A stretch of DNA of 33,287 nt from Thermoleophilia bacterium (GTDB taxonomy: Bacteria; Actinomycetota; Thermoleophilia; Gaiellales; JAICJC01): positions 1-33,287 of the forward strand of contig JAICJC010000030.1 in assembly GCA_025928655.1 (NCBI GenBank), written 5' to 3'. The translations under genes and the position numbers were made by a program. Shown here piece by piece: positions 1 through 7,748 of this stretch. The notes under the pieces were generated by a model. That model was not told the DNA's origin and did not search any database. It saw nothing but the letters and a program-made list of their open reading frames with translations. Each line of letters opens with the position of its first letter. The first letter of the stretch is position 1.

Positions 1-1
1 C

Positions 2-1183
2 ACCGGCGAGCCGGAGCTGGCCGACCGCCGCTACTACGGCCTCGACGTCCACCGCACGGCGCGGCTGTGCGCGACCGCCCGCGGGGGCGAGGTGGTGCTC
101 TCCGACCTGGCCGCCTCGCTCGTCCAGGAGCAGCTGCCGCGGGAGGCGGCGCTGGTCGAGAAGGGCGACGTCGAGCTGAAGGACTTCCCCGGCACGACAC
201 GCGTGTTCCGGCTCGCGCTCCCCGGCGCGGAGGTCGTCGCGCCGGCCCCCGGCGCCGTCTCGGCGGAGCCGTTCCGGGGCGCCCACGAGACGCTCGGCCT
301 GCGGGTCGCGCAGGCGCAGCGCCCGCCGCAGCCTGAAGCCGAGCCCGGCGGCCGCGAGATCCTGCTCGTGGCGGAATCGCCCCGGGGGGTCGAGGAGCTG
401 CTCGCCTTCGCCCAGGCGGCGGCCCGCCGCGACCACGCGCGAGGCATGATCCTGACCTCCGTGGTCGACGGGCAGGAGGACGTGCTGCCGGCGACCAGGA
501 TGCTGGCCGGCTTCCGCGACCGCCTGGCCGAGACCGGGGTGACGAGCCGGGTCGCCGCGTTCCGCGCGGCCGACGCCGGCGCCGCCGTCGAGAAGCTGGC
601 GCTGCGGCAGGAGGTCGGCCTCGTGGTCGCCGGCGCGGGGGCGCTCGTCCGCGGCGAGGACGACGGGCTCGCGACCGGCATCCTGCGCGCGGCGCCCTGC
701 GACGTGGCCCTCCACCTGGGCCGCGCCGGCGTGAACACGCAAGGGCCGGTGATCGTGCCGTTCGCCGGCACCGAGCACGACTGGGCCGCGCTCGAGCTGG
801 CGACGACCATCGCCGCCTCGACCGGCGCCTCGCTCGTGCTCACGGGCAGCAACGCGTCGTCGGACCAGGACGAGGGCGACGCCAGCCGCCTGCTCGCGGC
901 GGCCTCGCTGATCGTCCAGCAGATCGGCGGCCTGATCGCCGAGCCGCTGCTGATCCCGCGCGGCGCCGACGCGGTCGTCGACGCGGCCGCGAACGCCTCG
1001 CACGTGCTGACCGGCGTGCCCGCCGACTACGCGGCGCGGGGCATCGGCGCCACCCGCCGCGAGGTGGCCCGCAGGGTCGGGACGACGGTGACGCTCGTGC
1101 GCCGCGGCGCCCGCAGCGGCGTCATCTCCGCCGACCGCGACGTGACCCGCTTCTCCTGGACGGGGACGAGCTCCGGCAGCTAG
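2..1183 (+). CDS. Class III nucleotide cyclase (C-terminal part) fused to UspA-like domains; 5' end outside the window
   Basis: The frame is open from base 2, so the gene starts upstream of the window. The first ~70 residues match the end of a class III adenylate/guanylate cyclase homology domain: YYGLDVHRTARLC, then GGEVVLSDLAASL, and a closing KGDVELKDFPG strand. The catalytic metal-binding residues would lie upstream and cannot be checked. After a Pro/Glu-rich linker come about 270 residues that look like two UspA-type alpha/beta domains, the first starting at REILLVAESPRG and the second at GPVIVPFAGTEHDWAALELA. The C-terminal half resembles the cytosolic Usp-like tails of some cation/proton antiporters. 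A role in cyclic-nucleotide signalling with a nucleotide-binding sensor tail is inference. The stop at 1181-1183 is followed by a 259-base gap before the next gene on this strand. Confidence 0.72.
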   Translation, partial: TGEPELADRRYYGLDVHRTARLCATARGGEVVLSDLAASLVQEQLPREAALVEKGDVELKDFPGTTRVFRLALPGAEVVAPAPGAVSAEPFRGAHETLGLRVAQAQRPPQPEAEPGGREILLVAESPRGVEELLAFAQAAARRDHARGMILTSVVDGQEDVLPATRMLAGFRDRLAETGVTSRVAAFRAADAGAAVEKLALRQEVGLVVAGAGALVRGEDDGLATGILRAAPCDVALHLGRAGVNTQGPVIVPFAGTEHDWAALELATTIAASTGASLVLTGSNASSDQDEGDASRLLAAASLIVQQIGGLIAEPLLIPRGADAVVDAAANASHVLTGVPADYAARGIGATRREVARRVGTTVTLVRRGARSGVISADRDVTRFSWTGTSSGS

Positions 1184-1340
1184 ATCGTGACCGGCCGGTC
1201 CGGAGGCGGCTCGTGCGGCGGCTCCGGCGGCGGCTGGCTGGGCGGCACGGGCTGCGGCTCGTCCGGATGATCCGGCCGCGGCGGGGCTCCGGGATCGGGA
1301 TCTCGGGCGAGGGCAGATCGGGATGCGGACGCTCGACCAT
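1180..1340 (-). pseudogene. Short proline-rich ORF interrupted by a frameshift
   Basis: On the minus strand an ATG at 1340, preceded by AGGGA six bases upstream, opens a proline/glutamate-rich reading frame (MVERPHPDLPSPEIPIPEP). This pattern breaks off near 1285, but the neighbouring frame continues it directly with RPDHPDEPQPVPPSQPPPEP up to a TAG at 1180-1182. Restoring one missing base in the run GAGCCCCGCC joins the two into a protein of about 53 residues. It could be a decayed or mis-sequenced small protein, or chance composition in GC-rich intergenic DNA. No function is proposed. Its last bases overlap the stop of the cyclase gene on the other strand. The remainder of the 1184-1442 gap shows nothing else. 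Confidence 0.3.
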
Positions 1341-1442
1341 GCGTCGTCCCTGCCCGCGCCCGCCCCGTGCCAAACCTGTCCCGGGGTTACGCGCACCCCG
1401 GAACGGGAAGGCTGCCCGAAGACGACTCGACGGAGGATCTCG

Positions 1443-2318
1443 ATGCCGAAGCAGATGACGGTCGCCGTCCTCGGGGCCGGTGGGACGATGGGCCTTCCGA
1501 TGGCGCGCAACATCGCCCGGGCCGGGCTTCGGGTACGGGCCTGGAATCGCTCACCCGAGAAGATGCGGCCGCTCGCCGATGACGGAGTGCATCTCGCCAA
1601 CGATGCCCGCGCGGCGGTGGAGGGCGCCGACGTCGTGATCACCATGCTCGCCGACGCCGACGCCGTCCTCGCGGTCATGGGCGACGCGATCGACGCGATG
1701 CGCGAGGGCGCGGTCTGGCTCCAGACCAGCACGATCGGCGAGGGCGGAATCGAGGCCTGCGCGGAGCTCGCGGAGGGACACGGCATCCGGCTCGTGGACG
1801 CGCCGGTGCTCGGCACCAAGGCGCCCGCCGAGCAGGGCGAGCTGGTCGTGCTCGGGTCAGGCCCGGAGGGGCTGCGGGACGGCCTTGCGCCGATCTTCGA
1901 CGCGATCGCCCAGCGCACGATGTGGGTGGGCGAGACCGGCGCCGGGACGCGCCTCAAGGTGGTCGTGAACAGCTGGATCGTGACGGTCGTCGAGGGCGGC
2001 GCCGAGACGATCGCGCTCGCCGAGGGGATGGGCGTCGCCCCCACGCTCCTGTTCGAGGCGCTCGAGGGCGGCGCGCTCGACCTGCCCTACCTGCAGATGA
2101 AGGGCGAGGCGATCGCAGCGCGCGACTTCGACCCGTCGTTCTCCCTCCGGCTCGCGGCCAAGGACGCCGCGCTCGTGCAGGAGTCCGCGGGCCGCCGCGA
2201 CCTCGGTCTCCCGGCGCTCGACGCGATCCGGCGCCGGCTCGAGGAGGGCGTGCCCGAGCACGGCGACGAGGACATGAGCGCCACCTTCCTGACGAGCGCG
2301 CCCAGAGCGGTGCGATGA
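1443..2318 (+). CDS. NAD(P)-dependent beta-hydroxyacid dehydrogenase (3-hydroxyisobutyrate dehydrogenase family)
   Basis: A 291-residue soluble enzyme. The Rossmann motif GAGGTMG lies at residues 11-17, followed by the dinucleotide-selecting loop WNRSPEK. The arginine there suggests NADP(H) preference, by analogy only. The family's substrate-binding segment reads DAPVLGTKAPAEQGEL (about 119-134) instead of the common DAPVSGG form. The catalytic lysine is K172 in TRLKVVVN, with N176 on the same helix. The C-terminal helical domain is complete. The ATG at 1443 was chosen because GGAGG lies 7-8 bases upstream and the Rossmann fold begins at once. Its stop overlaps the start of the ligD phosphoesterase gene (ATGA), so it is probably co-transcribed with the end-joining genes. 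The substrate is not predictable, and why it heads this operon is unclear. Confidence 0.88.
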   Translation: MPKQMTVAVLGAGGTMGLPMARNIARAGLRVRAWNRSPEKMRPLADDGVHLANDARAAVEGADVVITMLADADAVLAVMGDAIDAMREGAVWLQTSTIGEGGIEACAELAEGHGIRLVDAPVLGTKAPAEQGELVVLGSGPEGLRDGLAPIFDAIAQRTMWVGETGAGTRLKVVVNSWIVTVVEGGAETIALAEGMGVAPTLLFEALEGGALDLPYLQMKGEAIAARDFDPSFSLRLAAKDAALVQESAGRRDLGLPALDAIRRRLEEGVPEHGDEDMSATFLTSAPRAVR

Positions 2319-2890
2319 GCGCCGATCGCCTGCACCGGTTCCGGGAAAAGCGCGACTTCTCGAAGACGCCGGAGCCGCGCGGGCGCGGCCGCCGAGGGCG
2401 AGGGAGCGGGGAACCGCGATTCGTGATCCAGAAGCACGCGGCATCGAGCCTGCACTACGACTTCCGGCTCGAGGCGGACGGCGTGCTCAAGTCGTGGGCG
2501 GTCCCGAAGGGGCCGTCGCTCGACCCGCGCGAGAAGCGGCTCGCGATGCCCACCGAGGATCACCCGCTCGCCTACGGCGACTTCGAGGGCGTGATCCCGG
2601 AGGGGCAGTACGGCGCCGGCGAAGTCATCGTCTGGGACACGGGCACCTACCGCGTGCTGGGCGACGAGCCCGCAGGCGAGGCGCTCGAGAACGGCCATCT
2701 CAGCTTCTGGCTCGAGGGCGAGAAGCTGCGCGGCGGCTACGCCCTCACGCGCATGGGCGGCGACGGCCGCGAGCGCTGGCTGCTCGTGAAGAAGGACGAC
2801 GAGGGCGCCGATCGCCGCCGCAACCCGGTCAGCACGCAGCCGGAGTCGGTGCGCTCGGGGAAGACGATCGAGCAGCTCGCGCGGCGATGA
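2315..2890 (+). CDS. ligD: LigD-type 3'-phosphoesterase as a stand-alone protein
   Basis: A 191-residue protein that corresponds to the PE domain of DNA ligase D, which trims 3'-phosphate and 3'-ribonucleotide ends during non-homologous end joining. The metal and phosphate ligands known from the Pseudomonas enzyme are all visible with nearly the same spacing: H41, H47, D49 and R51 in QKHAASSLHYDFRLE, and H83 and Y87 in EDHPLAYGDFEG. The N-terminal ~30 residues are basic and Gly/Arg-rich, as expected for a DNA-binding lead. The ATG at 2315 overlaps the preceding stop, and its own stop overlaps the ligase gene, which implies translational coupling. In many bacteria this domain is fused to ligase and polymerase; here it is a separate polypeptide. 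Confidence 0.93.
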   Translation: MSADRLHRFREKRDFSKTPEPRGRGRRGRGSGEPRFVIQKHAASSLHYDFRLEADGVLKSWAVPKGPSLDPREKRLAMPTEDHPLAYGDFEGVIPEGQYGAGEVIVWDTGTYRVLGDEPAGEALENGHLSFWLEGEKLRGGYALTRMGGDGRERWLLVKKDDEGADRRRNPVSTQPESVRSGKTIEQLARR

Positions 2891-3828
2891 ACGTCGAGCC
2901 GATGCTCGCGGTGCTCACCGACGAGCGCTTCTCCGACCCGGGCTGGATCTTCGAGCGCAAGCTCGACGGCGAGCGCTGCCTGGCCGAGCGCCGCCGCGGC
3001 GAGGTCGATCTGCGCTCGCGCACGCACGAGCGCCTGAACGGCACCTACCCGGAGCTCGCCGACGCGCTGCTCGGCCAGCGCTGCGCCGACTTTCTGATCG
3101 ACGGCGAGGTGGTGGCGTTCGAGGGCGCACGGACGAGCTTCGGCCGCCTCCAGCAGCGGATCGGGATCCACGACCCCGAGCGCGCCCGCCGCAGCGGCGT
3201 GCGCGTCTTCTACTACGTGTTCGACGTGCTGCGCCTGCACGGCGAGGACGTGCGCGAGGCGCCGCTTCGCGCCCGCAAGGCGCGCCTGCGCAAGGCGATC
3301 CGCTTCGGCGGCCCGCTCCGCCTGGTCACGCATCGCAACGCCGCCGGCGAGGACGCCTATCGCGACGCCTGCCGGCGCGGCTGGGAGGGCGTGATCGCGA
3401 AGCGGGCCGGCGCGCCCTACCGGGCCGGCCGCTCGCGCGACTGGCTCAAGTTCAAGTGCGTGACCGAGCAGGAGCTCGTGATCGGCGGCTACACCGACCC
3501 GGCCGGCTCCCGGACGGAGTTCGGGGCGCTCCTGGTGGGCTACTACGAGCGCGGCGCCCTGCGCTACGCCGGCAAGGTCGGCTCGGGCTACAGCCGGGAG
3601 GTGCTGCGCGACCTGGGCGCGAAGCTGGCCGCGCTGGAACGACCCGACCCGCCGTTCGCGGGCGACGGGCTGCCCCGCCGCGGCGTGCACTGGGTCGAGC
3701 CGCGCCTCGTCGCCCAGGTCGCCTACACCGAGATCACCCGCGACGGCAAGCTGCGCCACCCCCGGTATATCGGCCTGCGGCCCGACAAGCCCGCCGCCGA
3801 CGTGCGGCTGGAGCGTCCCGTCGCATGA
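2887..3828 (+). CDS. ligD: ATP-dependent DNA ligase (LigD ligase module)
   Basis: A 313-residue enzyme that seals DNA nicks through a lysine-AMP intermediate. Motif I is ERKLDGER with catalytic lysine K25. Motif III is IDGEVVAF, motif IV is EGVIAK and motif V is WLKFK. The C-terminal OB-fold follows (ELVIGGYTDP, FGALLVGYY, YAGKVGSG). The chain starts directly with NVEPMLA, the usual first element of a LigD ligase domain, so nothing is fused at the N terminus, and it ends after the OB-fold (RHPRYIGLRPDK). Start and stop both overlap the neighbouring genes by four bases. With the flanking genes it supplies the LIG part of a LigD split in the order PE-LIG-POL. No Ku gene is seen nearby. Confidence 0.95.
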   Translation: MNVEPMLAVLTDERFSDPGWIFERKLDGERCLAERRRGEVDLRSRTHERLNGTYPELADALLGQRCADFLIDGEVVAFEGARTSFGRLQQRIGIHDPERARRSGVRVFYYVFDVLRLHGEDVREAPLRARKARLRKAIRFGGPLRLVTHRNAAGEDAYRDACRRGWEGVIAKRAGAPYRAGRSRDWLKFKCVTEQELVIGGYTDPAGSRTEFGALLVGYYERGALRYAGKVGSGYSREVLRDLGAKLAALERPDPPFAGDGLPRRGVHWVEPRLVAQVAYTEITRDGKLRHPRYIGLRPDKPAADVRLERPVA

Positions 3829-4670
3829 GCGTCACGATCACCCGCTCCGACAAGGCCCTCTTCCCGGACGGGCTCACGAAGGGCGATCTCGCCTCCTACT
3901 ACGAGCGCGTCGCCGAGGTGATGCTCCCGCACGTCCGCGCCCGGCCGCTGCACATGCAGCGATTCCCCGACGGCATCGAGGGCCCCGAGCTGCAGCAGAA
4001 GCAGGTGCCGGACTACTTCCCGGACTTCGTGAACCGGGTCGAGGTGTCCCGCCGGCGCGGCGGCACGGTGACGCACGCGACGATCGAGAGCGCCGACACG
4101 CTCGTCTACCTGGCCGGGCAGGCCTGCATCACGCCGCACGTGTGGCTCGCGCGCGCGGACCGGCTCGAGTGCCCCGACCAGCTCATCTTCGATCTCGACC
4201 CGCCCGGCGGCGACCTCGGCCCCGCCCGCGACGCCGCCCGGCGGCTGCGCTCGCTGCTCGAGGAGGCGAAGCTGACCCCCTTCGTGAAGACGACCGGGTC
4301 GCGCGGCTTCCACGTCGTCGCCCCGCTCGATCGCTCGCGCAGCTTCGCGGAGGTGCGCGCCTACGCCCGCGAGGTCGCGCGCGAGCTGGCCGACCGCGTC
4401 CCCGACCGCTTCACGGTGGAGCAGCGGATCGCGGCCCGCAACGGGCGGCTCTATCTCGACCCGGCGCGCAACGGGTACGCGCAGACGGCGGTGGCGCCGT
4501 ACGCGGTGCGCGCGATCGACGGCGCGCCCGTGGCCTGCCCGCTCGAGTGGGACGAGCTCGGCCGCGTCGACCCGCAGGGGTTCACGGTGCGCAACCTCTT
4601 CCGCCGCCTGGCCCGCCGGACCGACCCGTGGGCGGACATGGCCAAGGCGGCCGCGCCGCTTCCCCGTTGA
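3825..4670 (+). CDS. ligD: LigD polymerase/primase module (archaeo-eukaryotic primase superfamily)
   Basis: A 281-residue polymerase of the LigD POL family, which adds nucleotides, often ribonucleotides, at DNA ends during end joining. The catalytic aspartates D123 and D125 are in LIFDLDPPGG. The nucleotide-binding segment is TTGSRGFHVV (about 156-165), and the third metal-binding aspartate is D212 in RLYLDPARNG. The family's early element ALFPDGLTKGDLASYY and the later GYAQTAVAPYAVRA are intact, and the length matches a whole POL domain. The ATG at 3825 overlaps the ligase stop. The gene ends the operon, and a strong inverted repeat follows at 4674-4702. No frameshift or fusion is seen. Confidence 0.94.
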   Translation: MSVTITRSDKALFPDGLTKGDLASYYERVAEVMLPHVRARPLHMQRFPDGIEGPELQQKQVPDYFPDFVNRVEVSRRRGGTVTHATIESADTLVYLAGQACITPHVWLARADRLECPDQLIFDLDPPGGDLGPARDAARRLRSLLEEAKLTPFVKTTGSRGFHVVAPLDRSRSFAEVRAYAREVARELADRVPDRFTVEQRIAARNGRLYLDPARNGYAQTAVAPYAVRAIDGAPVACPLEWDELGRVDPQGFTVRNLFRRLARRTDPWADMAKAAAPLPR

Positions 4671-4673
4671 GCG

Positions 4674-4702
4674 GGGGACAGTCCCCGTCGGGGACTGTCC
4701 CC
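4674..4702. repeat. REP-like palindrome pair between convergent genes, copy 1
   Basis: GGGGACAGTCCCC at 4674-4686 is followed after three bases by its exact reverse complement GGGGACTGTCCCC at 4690-4702. Each 13-mer is itself an odd palindrome, so the pair can form a 13-bp stem with a 3-base loop. It fills most of the gap between the end of the polymerase gene and the end of the convergent glutamine synthetase-like gene. It could act as a two-way terminator. The same 13-mer recurs at 9700-9733, also in a convergent gap, which suggests a dispersed repeat family. Confidence 0.75.
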
Positions 4703-4712
4703 AGCGCTCGGG

Positions 4713-6035
4713 TCAGTAGCGGTAGCGGTGGGCGGCGACGATGTCCTCGGGCGACATGTCGCGCGCCGTGTCGGCGTCGCCGCGGCGCACCGCCGCCCAG
4801 GCGCCGACCAGGTCGTCGCCGAGCGCCTCGCGCACGGGCGCCGACAGCCTGACGGCCGCGACCGCGTCCTCGGCCGTCTCCGGCAGCCGGTGGATCCCGC
4901 GCCGCTCGCGCTCCTCCTGGGGCCACGAGCCGGGCTCGTCCTGGATCGGCTCGGGCAGCGTCAGCCCGTCGTCCATCCCGGCCAGCCCGGCGCCGATCAC
5001 GGCCGCGAGCGCGAGGTACGGGTTGCCGGAGGCGTCGGACGCCTTCAGCTCGACGTTCGCGGCCGCGTCGGGGACGAGCCGGCTCGCCGGGACGAGCCGC
5101 AGCGCCGCCTCGCGGTTCTGGACGCCCCAGAACGCGAAGGCGCTCGCGAAGTAGCCGGGCCGCCGGCGCAGGAGCGACGGCATGCTCGGCGACCCCACGC
5201 TCGCGAGCGCGGGCAGCTCGCGCAGGAGGCCCGCCACCCAGGCCTCACCCTCGGGCGTCATCCCCGACTGCCGGTCGCCGCCCGCAAGCAGGTTGCGCCC
5301 GTCACGCGACACCGAGCTGTGTATGTGCCAGCCGTTCCCGGCGGCGGCGAGGTCGACCACCGGCGCGAACGACGCCCGCAGGCCGTGGCGGCGGGCGGCG
5401 GCATGGATCGTCTGCCGGGCGAGCATCTGCAGGTCGGCGGCGGCAACGGGGTCGGACACGCCGATCGAGACCTCCATCTGCGCGAGGCCGTACTCGGCGT
5501 GGAGCTGGCCGACGGGCACGCCGTTGGCGGCCAGGTCGGCGAGCAGCTGGGCGGCGAACTCGTCGACGGCGAGCATCGCGTGCGGCGAGTAGACCGGCCC
5601 GGAATGGGCCGGCGCGAGCTCCTCGCCGGCGTGGCCGACGAACCATTCCAGCTCGTACCCGGCCCGCACCTCCAGGCCGGCCGCGGCCGCCCGCTCCACC
5701 ATCCGCTCGAGCACCCCGCGGGCGCAGTAGGGCGAGCGCTCGCCGTCGACCAGGAACTGGCGCCCCGGCGTCCACGCGAACCCCGGCTGGCCCGCCAGCG
5801 GCACCACCCGCTCCGGCGTGGCCAGCAGGCGCACGTCGCCCGACGCGTTCGAGAGCGGCTCGTGCGCGAACGTGATCATGTCGTTCGAAAGGAACACCGG
5901 GAACAGCGTGGTGATCCCCACCCCGCGCTCGCACGCGTCCTCGAGCCGCGAGGCCGGGACGGTGCGCGAGCGCGGGATCCCGTTGTTGTCGCAGAAGACG
6001 ATCGTCAGGCCGTGCAGGCCCTCCAGCCCGGCCAC
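4713..6035 (-). CDS. Glutamine synthetase family protein (possibly gamma-glutamyl-amine ligase)
   Basis: A 440-residue member of the glutamine synthetase fold, which joins ammonia or an amine to the glutamate side chain at the cost of ATP. Visible family elements are the E-x-E metal pair E128/E130 in YELEWFVG, E181 and E188 (QLHAEYGLAQMEVS), the histidine loop NGWHIHSS (about 234-241), and the later arginine segment NREAALRLVP. The N-terminal domain is shorter and more divergent than in housekeeping GlnA, and there is no obvious adenylylation tyrosine segment. The GTG at 6035 was chosen because it lies two bases after the permease stop with GGAG about nine bases upstream. Coupling to an APC permease points to gamma-glutamylation of an imported amine, as in PuuA-like polyamine use. 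The substrate is inferred, and ordinary glutamine synthesis is not excluded. Confidence 0.85.
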   Translation of the reverse strand: MAGLEGLHGLTIVFCDNNGIPRSRTVPASRLEDACERGVGITTLFPVFLSNDMITFAHEPLSNASGDVRLLATPERVVPLAGQPGFAWTPGRQFLVDGERSPYCARGVLERMVERAAAAGLEVRAGYELEWFVGHAGEELAPAHSGPVYSPHAMLAVDEFAAQLLADLAANGVPVGQLHAEYGLAQMEVSIGVSDPVAAADLQMLARQTIHAAARRHGLRASFAPVVDLAAAGNGWHIHSSVSRDGRNLLAGGDRQSGMTPEGEAWVAGLLRELPALASVGSPSMPSLLRRRPGYFASAFAFWGVQNREAALRLVPASRLVPDAAANVELKASDASGNPYLALAAVIGAGLAGMDDGLTLPEPIQDEPGSWPQEERERRGIHRLPETAEDAVAAVRLSAPVREALGDDLVGAWAAVRRGDADTARDMSPEDIVAAHRYRY

Positions 6036-6037
6036 GC

Positions 6038-7519
6038 TCAGTCTCCGGCGCTCGAGTCCGTGAGCCCCTCGTGCCGCGCCAGGCCGGCGCCGACACGGGC
6101 GGCGAGGCCGGGCAGGACCAACACGAGGATCGCGCCCGCGATCACCCAGATGCCCGCGGTGTAGTAGTTCCAGCGGGTCGCCTTGGCGGCGTCCGGATCG
6201 ACGTTGTAGTAGAGCGTCGCGAGCAGCACGAGCAGCGCGGCGATCGGGATGATCATCTGCCATCGCGGCACGCGCGCGCGCCCGCGGAACCACAGCATCC
6301 GCATGGCGCCGAGCGTCGCCAGCACGTAGGCGACGAGCAGGATCAGCGTGCCGATCACGCCCGACCACACGAACACGTCGAACGCCGCGGACGTGAAGAA
6401 GATGCGGCAGATCAGCGTGATCGCGGCGGAGGTGAGCGTGACGACGGCCAGCGCGCGGACCGGCTCGCCCGTCTGGCTGCGAACGCTTCCGAGCGCCGAG
6501 GTGCCGAGGCCGTCGCGGCTGAGCGCGAACAGGATCCGCGTCGCCCCGACCACGCACGCGAGCGTGCAGCCGAACGCGCTGATCGCCGTGCCGAGGGTGA
6601 TGATGTCGCCCACGGACGAGGTCATGTACCGGGAGCCGAGGTCGCCGAGCAGCGAGCCGGACGAGCCGAACGCGGCCACGCCCTTCGCGTCGGTCCCGAA
6701 TCCCATCATCTCGACCGACGTCACGTAGACGAAGTAGATACCGCCGAAGATCGCGACCCCCAGGATCGCGCGCGGGATCGCCCGCCGCGGCTCCCGGGTC
6801 TCCTCACCGAGCGTCGCCGCGGCCTCGAACCCGGCGAACGAGAGGAACCCGAACACGGCGCCCTTGAAGACGTCGCCGATGCCGCTGCCGGTCGGGGGCG
6901 AGAACACCTTGAGCGTGAACCCCTGGTCGCCGGGGGCGCCGCCGCCGATGATCTTGGCCAGGACGACGGTCGCGACCACGATGATCAGGAGCACGGTGAT
7001 GCCCTCGATCGAGAGCAGGATCCGGGCGGCCCTGTGGGCGGGGAAGCTCGCGAGCGCGAACGCCCCCGCGAGCGCGATGAAGGCGAACATGAACTCGGAC
7101 CAGCCGGGATGGTTGTTCCAGATGCCGACCTCGTCGAGGAACGTCGCGCCGAAGATGCCGGCCGCCGCGCTCGTCACGCAGGCGTAGAACGTGTAGGTGC
7201 CCATGAGCGACCAGCCGGCGAGGACGCCGACCCGGGGCCCCAGCGTGGCGCCGACGAAGCCGAAGACGGAGCCGGCGTGGTGGTAGATCTGGCACAGGCG
7301 GACGAACGTGTAGGAGACGAGCAGGATGCCGACCGTGGCGAAGACGAACGCCAGCGGCACCGCCCGGCCGACGAGGCCGACCGTGCCCTGCGGGTTGATG
7401 TTCGCCGCCATCGACGGAGCCATCAGCGCGATCGAGATGCCGACCGCCTCCCACAGCGAGAGGCTGCCGCGCCGAAGGCCGCGCGCCTCTCCCCTCGAGC
7501 CCTCCGTCACCTGCGCCAT
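6038..7519 (-). CDS. APC family amino acid/polyamine permease
   Basis: A 493-residue integral membrane protein with about twelve hydrophobic segments. The first is at residues 19-45 (LWEAVGISIALMAPSMAANI), which carries the unwound substrate-binding helix typical of the amino acid-polyamine-organocation superfamily. GFLSFAGFEAAATLGEETR is the classic helix 6 / loop signature (FxGFE..A.LGEE). Such proteins import amino acids or polyamines with protons or exchange them. The ATG at 7519 is preceded by GGGGAGGGGA, a strong ribosome-binding site. Two bases separate its stop from the GTG of the glutamine synthetase-like gene, so the two are almost certainly one transcript. The C terminus is short and cytosolic. 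Confidence 0.93.
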   Translation of the reverse strand: MAQVTEGSRGEARGLRRGSLSLWEAVGISIALMAPSMAANINPQGTVGLVGRAVPLAFVFATVGILLVSYTFVRLCQIYHHAGSVFGFVGATLGPRVGVLAGWSLMGTYTFYACVTSAAAGIFGATFLDEVGIWNNHPGWSEFMFAFIALAGAFALASFPAHRAARILLSIEGITVLLIIVVATVVLAKIIGGGAPGDQGFTLKVFSPPTGSGIGDVFKGAVFGFLSFAGFEAAATLGEETREPRRAIPRAILGVAIFGGIYFVYVTSVEMMGFGTDAKGVAAFGSSGSLLGDLGSRYMTSSVGDIITLGTAISAFGCTLACVVGATRILFALSRDGLGTSALGSVRSQTGEPVRALAVVTLTSAAITLICRIFFTSAAFDVFVWSGVIGTLILLVAYVLATLGAMRMLWFRGRARVPRWQMIIPIAALLVLLATLYYNVDPDAAKATRWNYYTAGIWVIAGAILVLVLPGLAARVGAGLARHEGLTDSSAGD

Positions 7520-7748
7520 GGGTCCCCTCCCCGGTCGTGTTTGGCGAGCGGGATTATCGCATCACGAACGGCTTGCGAGTCGAGACCGGGCAGGCGCGCG
7601 ACGCGCTGCCCGGTGGCGGTGGCGTGATACGTGCGCGAGGCGGTGCACGATCTCTTCCCGGCGCACGCTGACCCGGCTTCTCGCGCCGTCTCGCTCGTCG
7701 CGTCCGTCTCAAGCCCCGCCCTCGAGCGTCGATGACCCGAGCACTGCC

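Noticed and set aside
4728-6164. A plus-strand frame of 478 codons
   Set aside because: It is the complement of the glutamine synthetase-like gene. The minus-strand frame holds the recognisable catalytic motifs.
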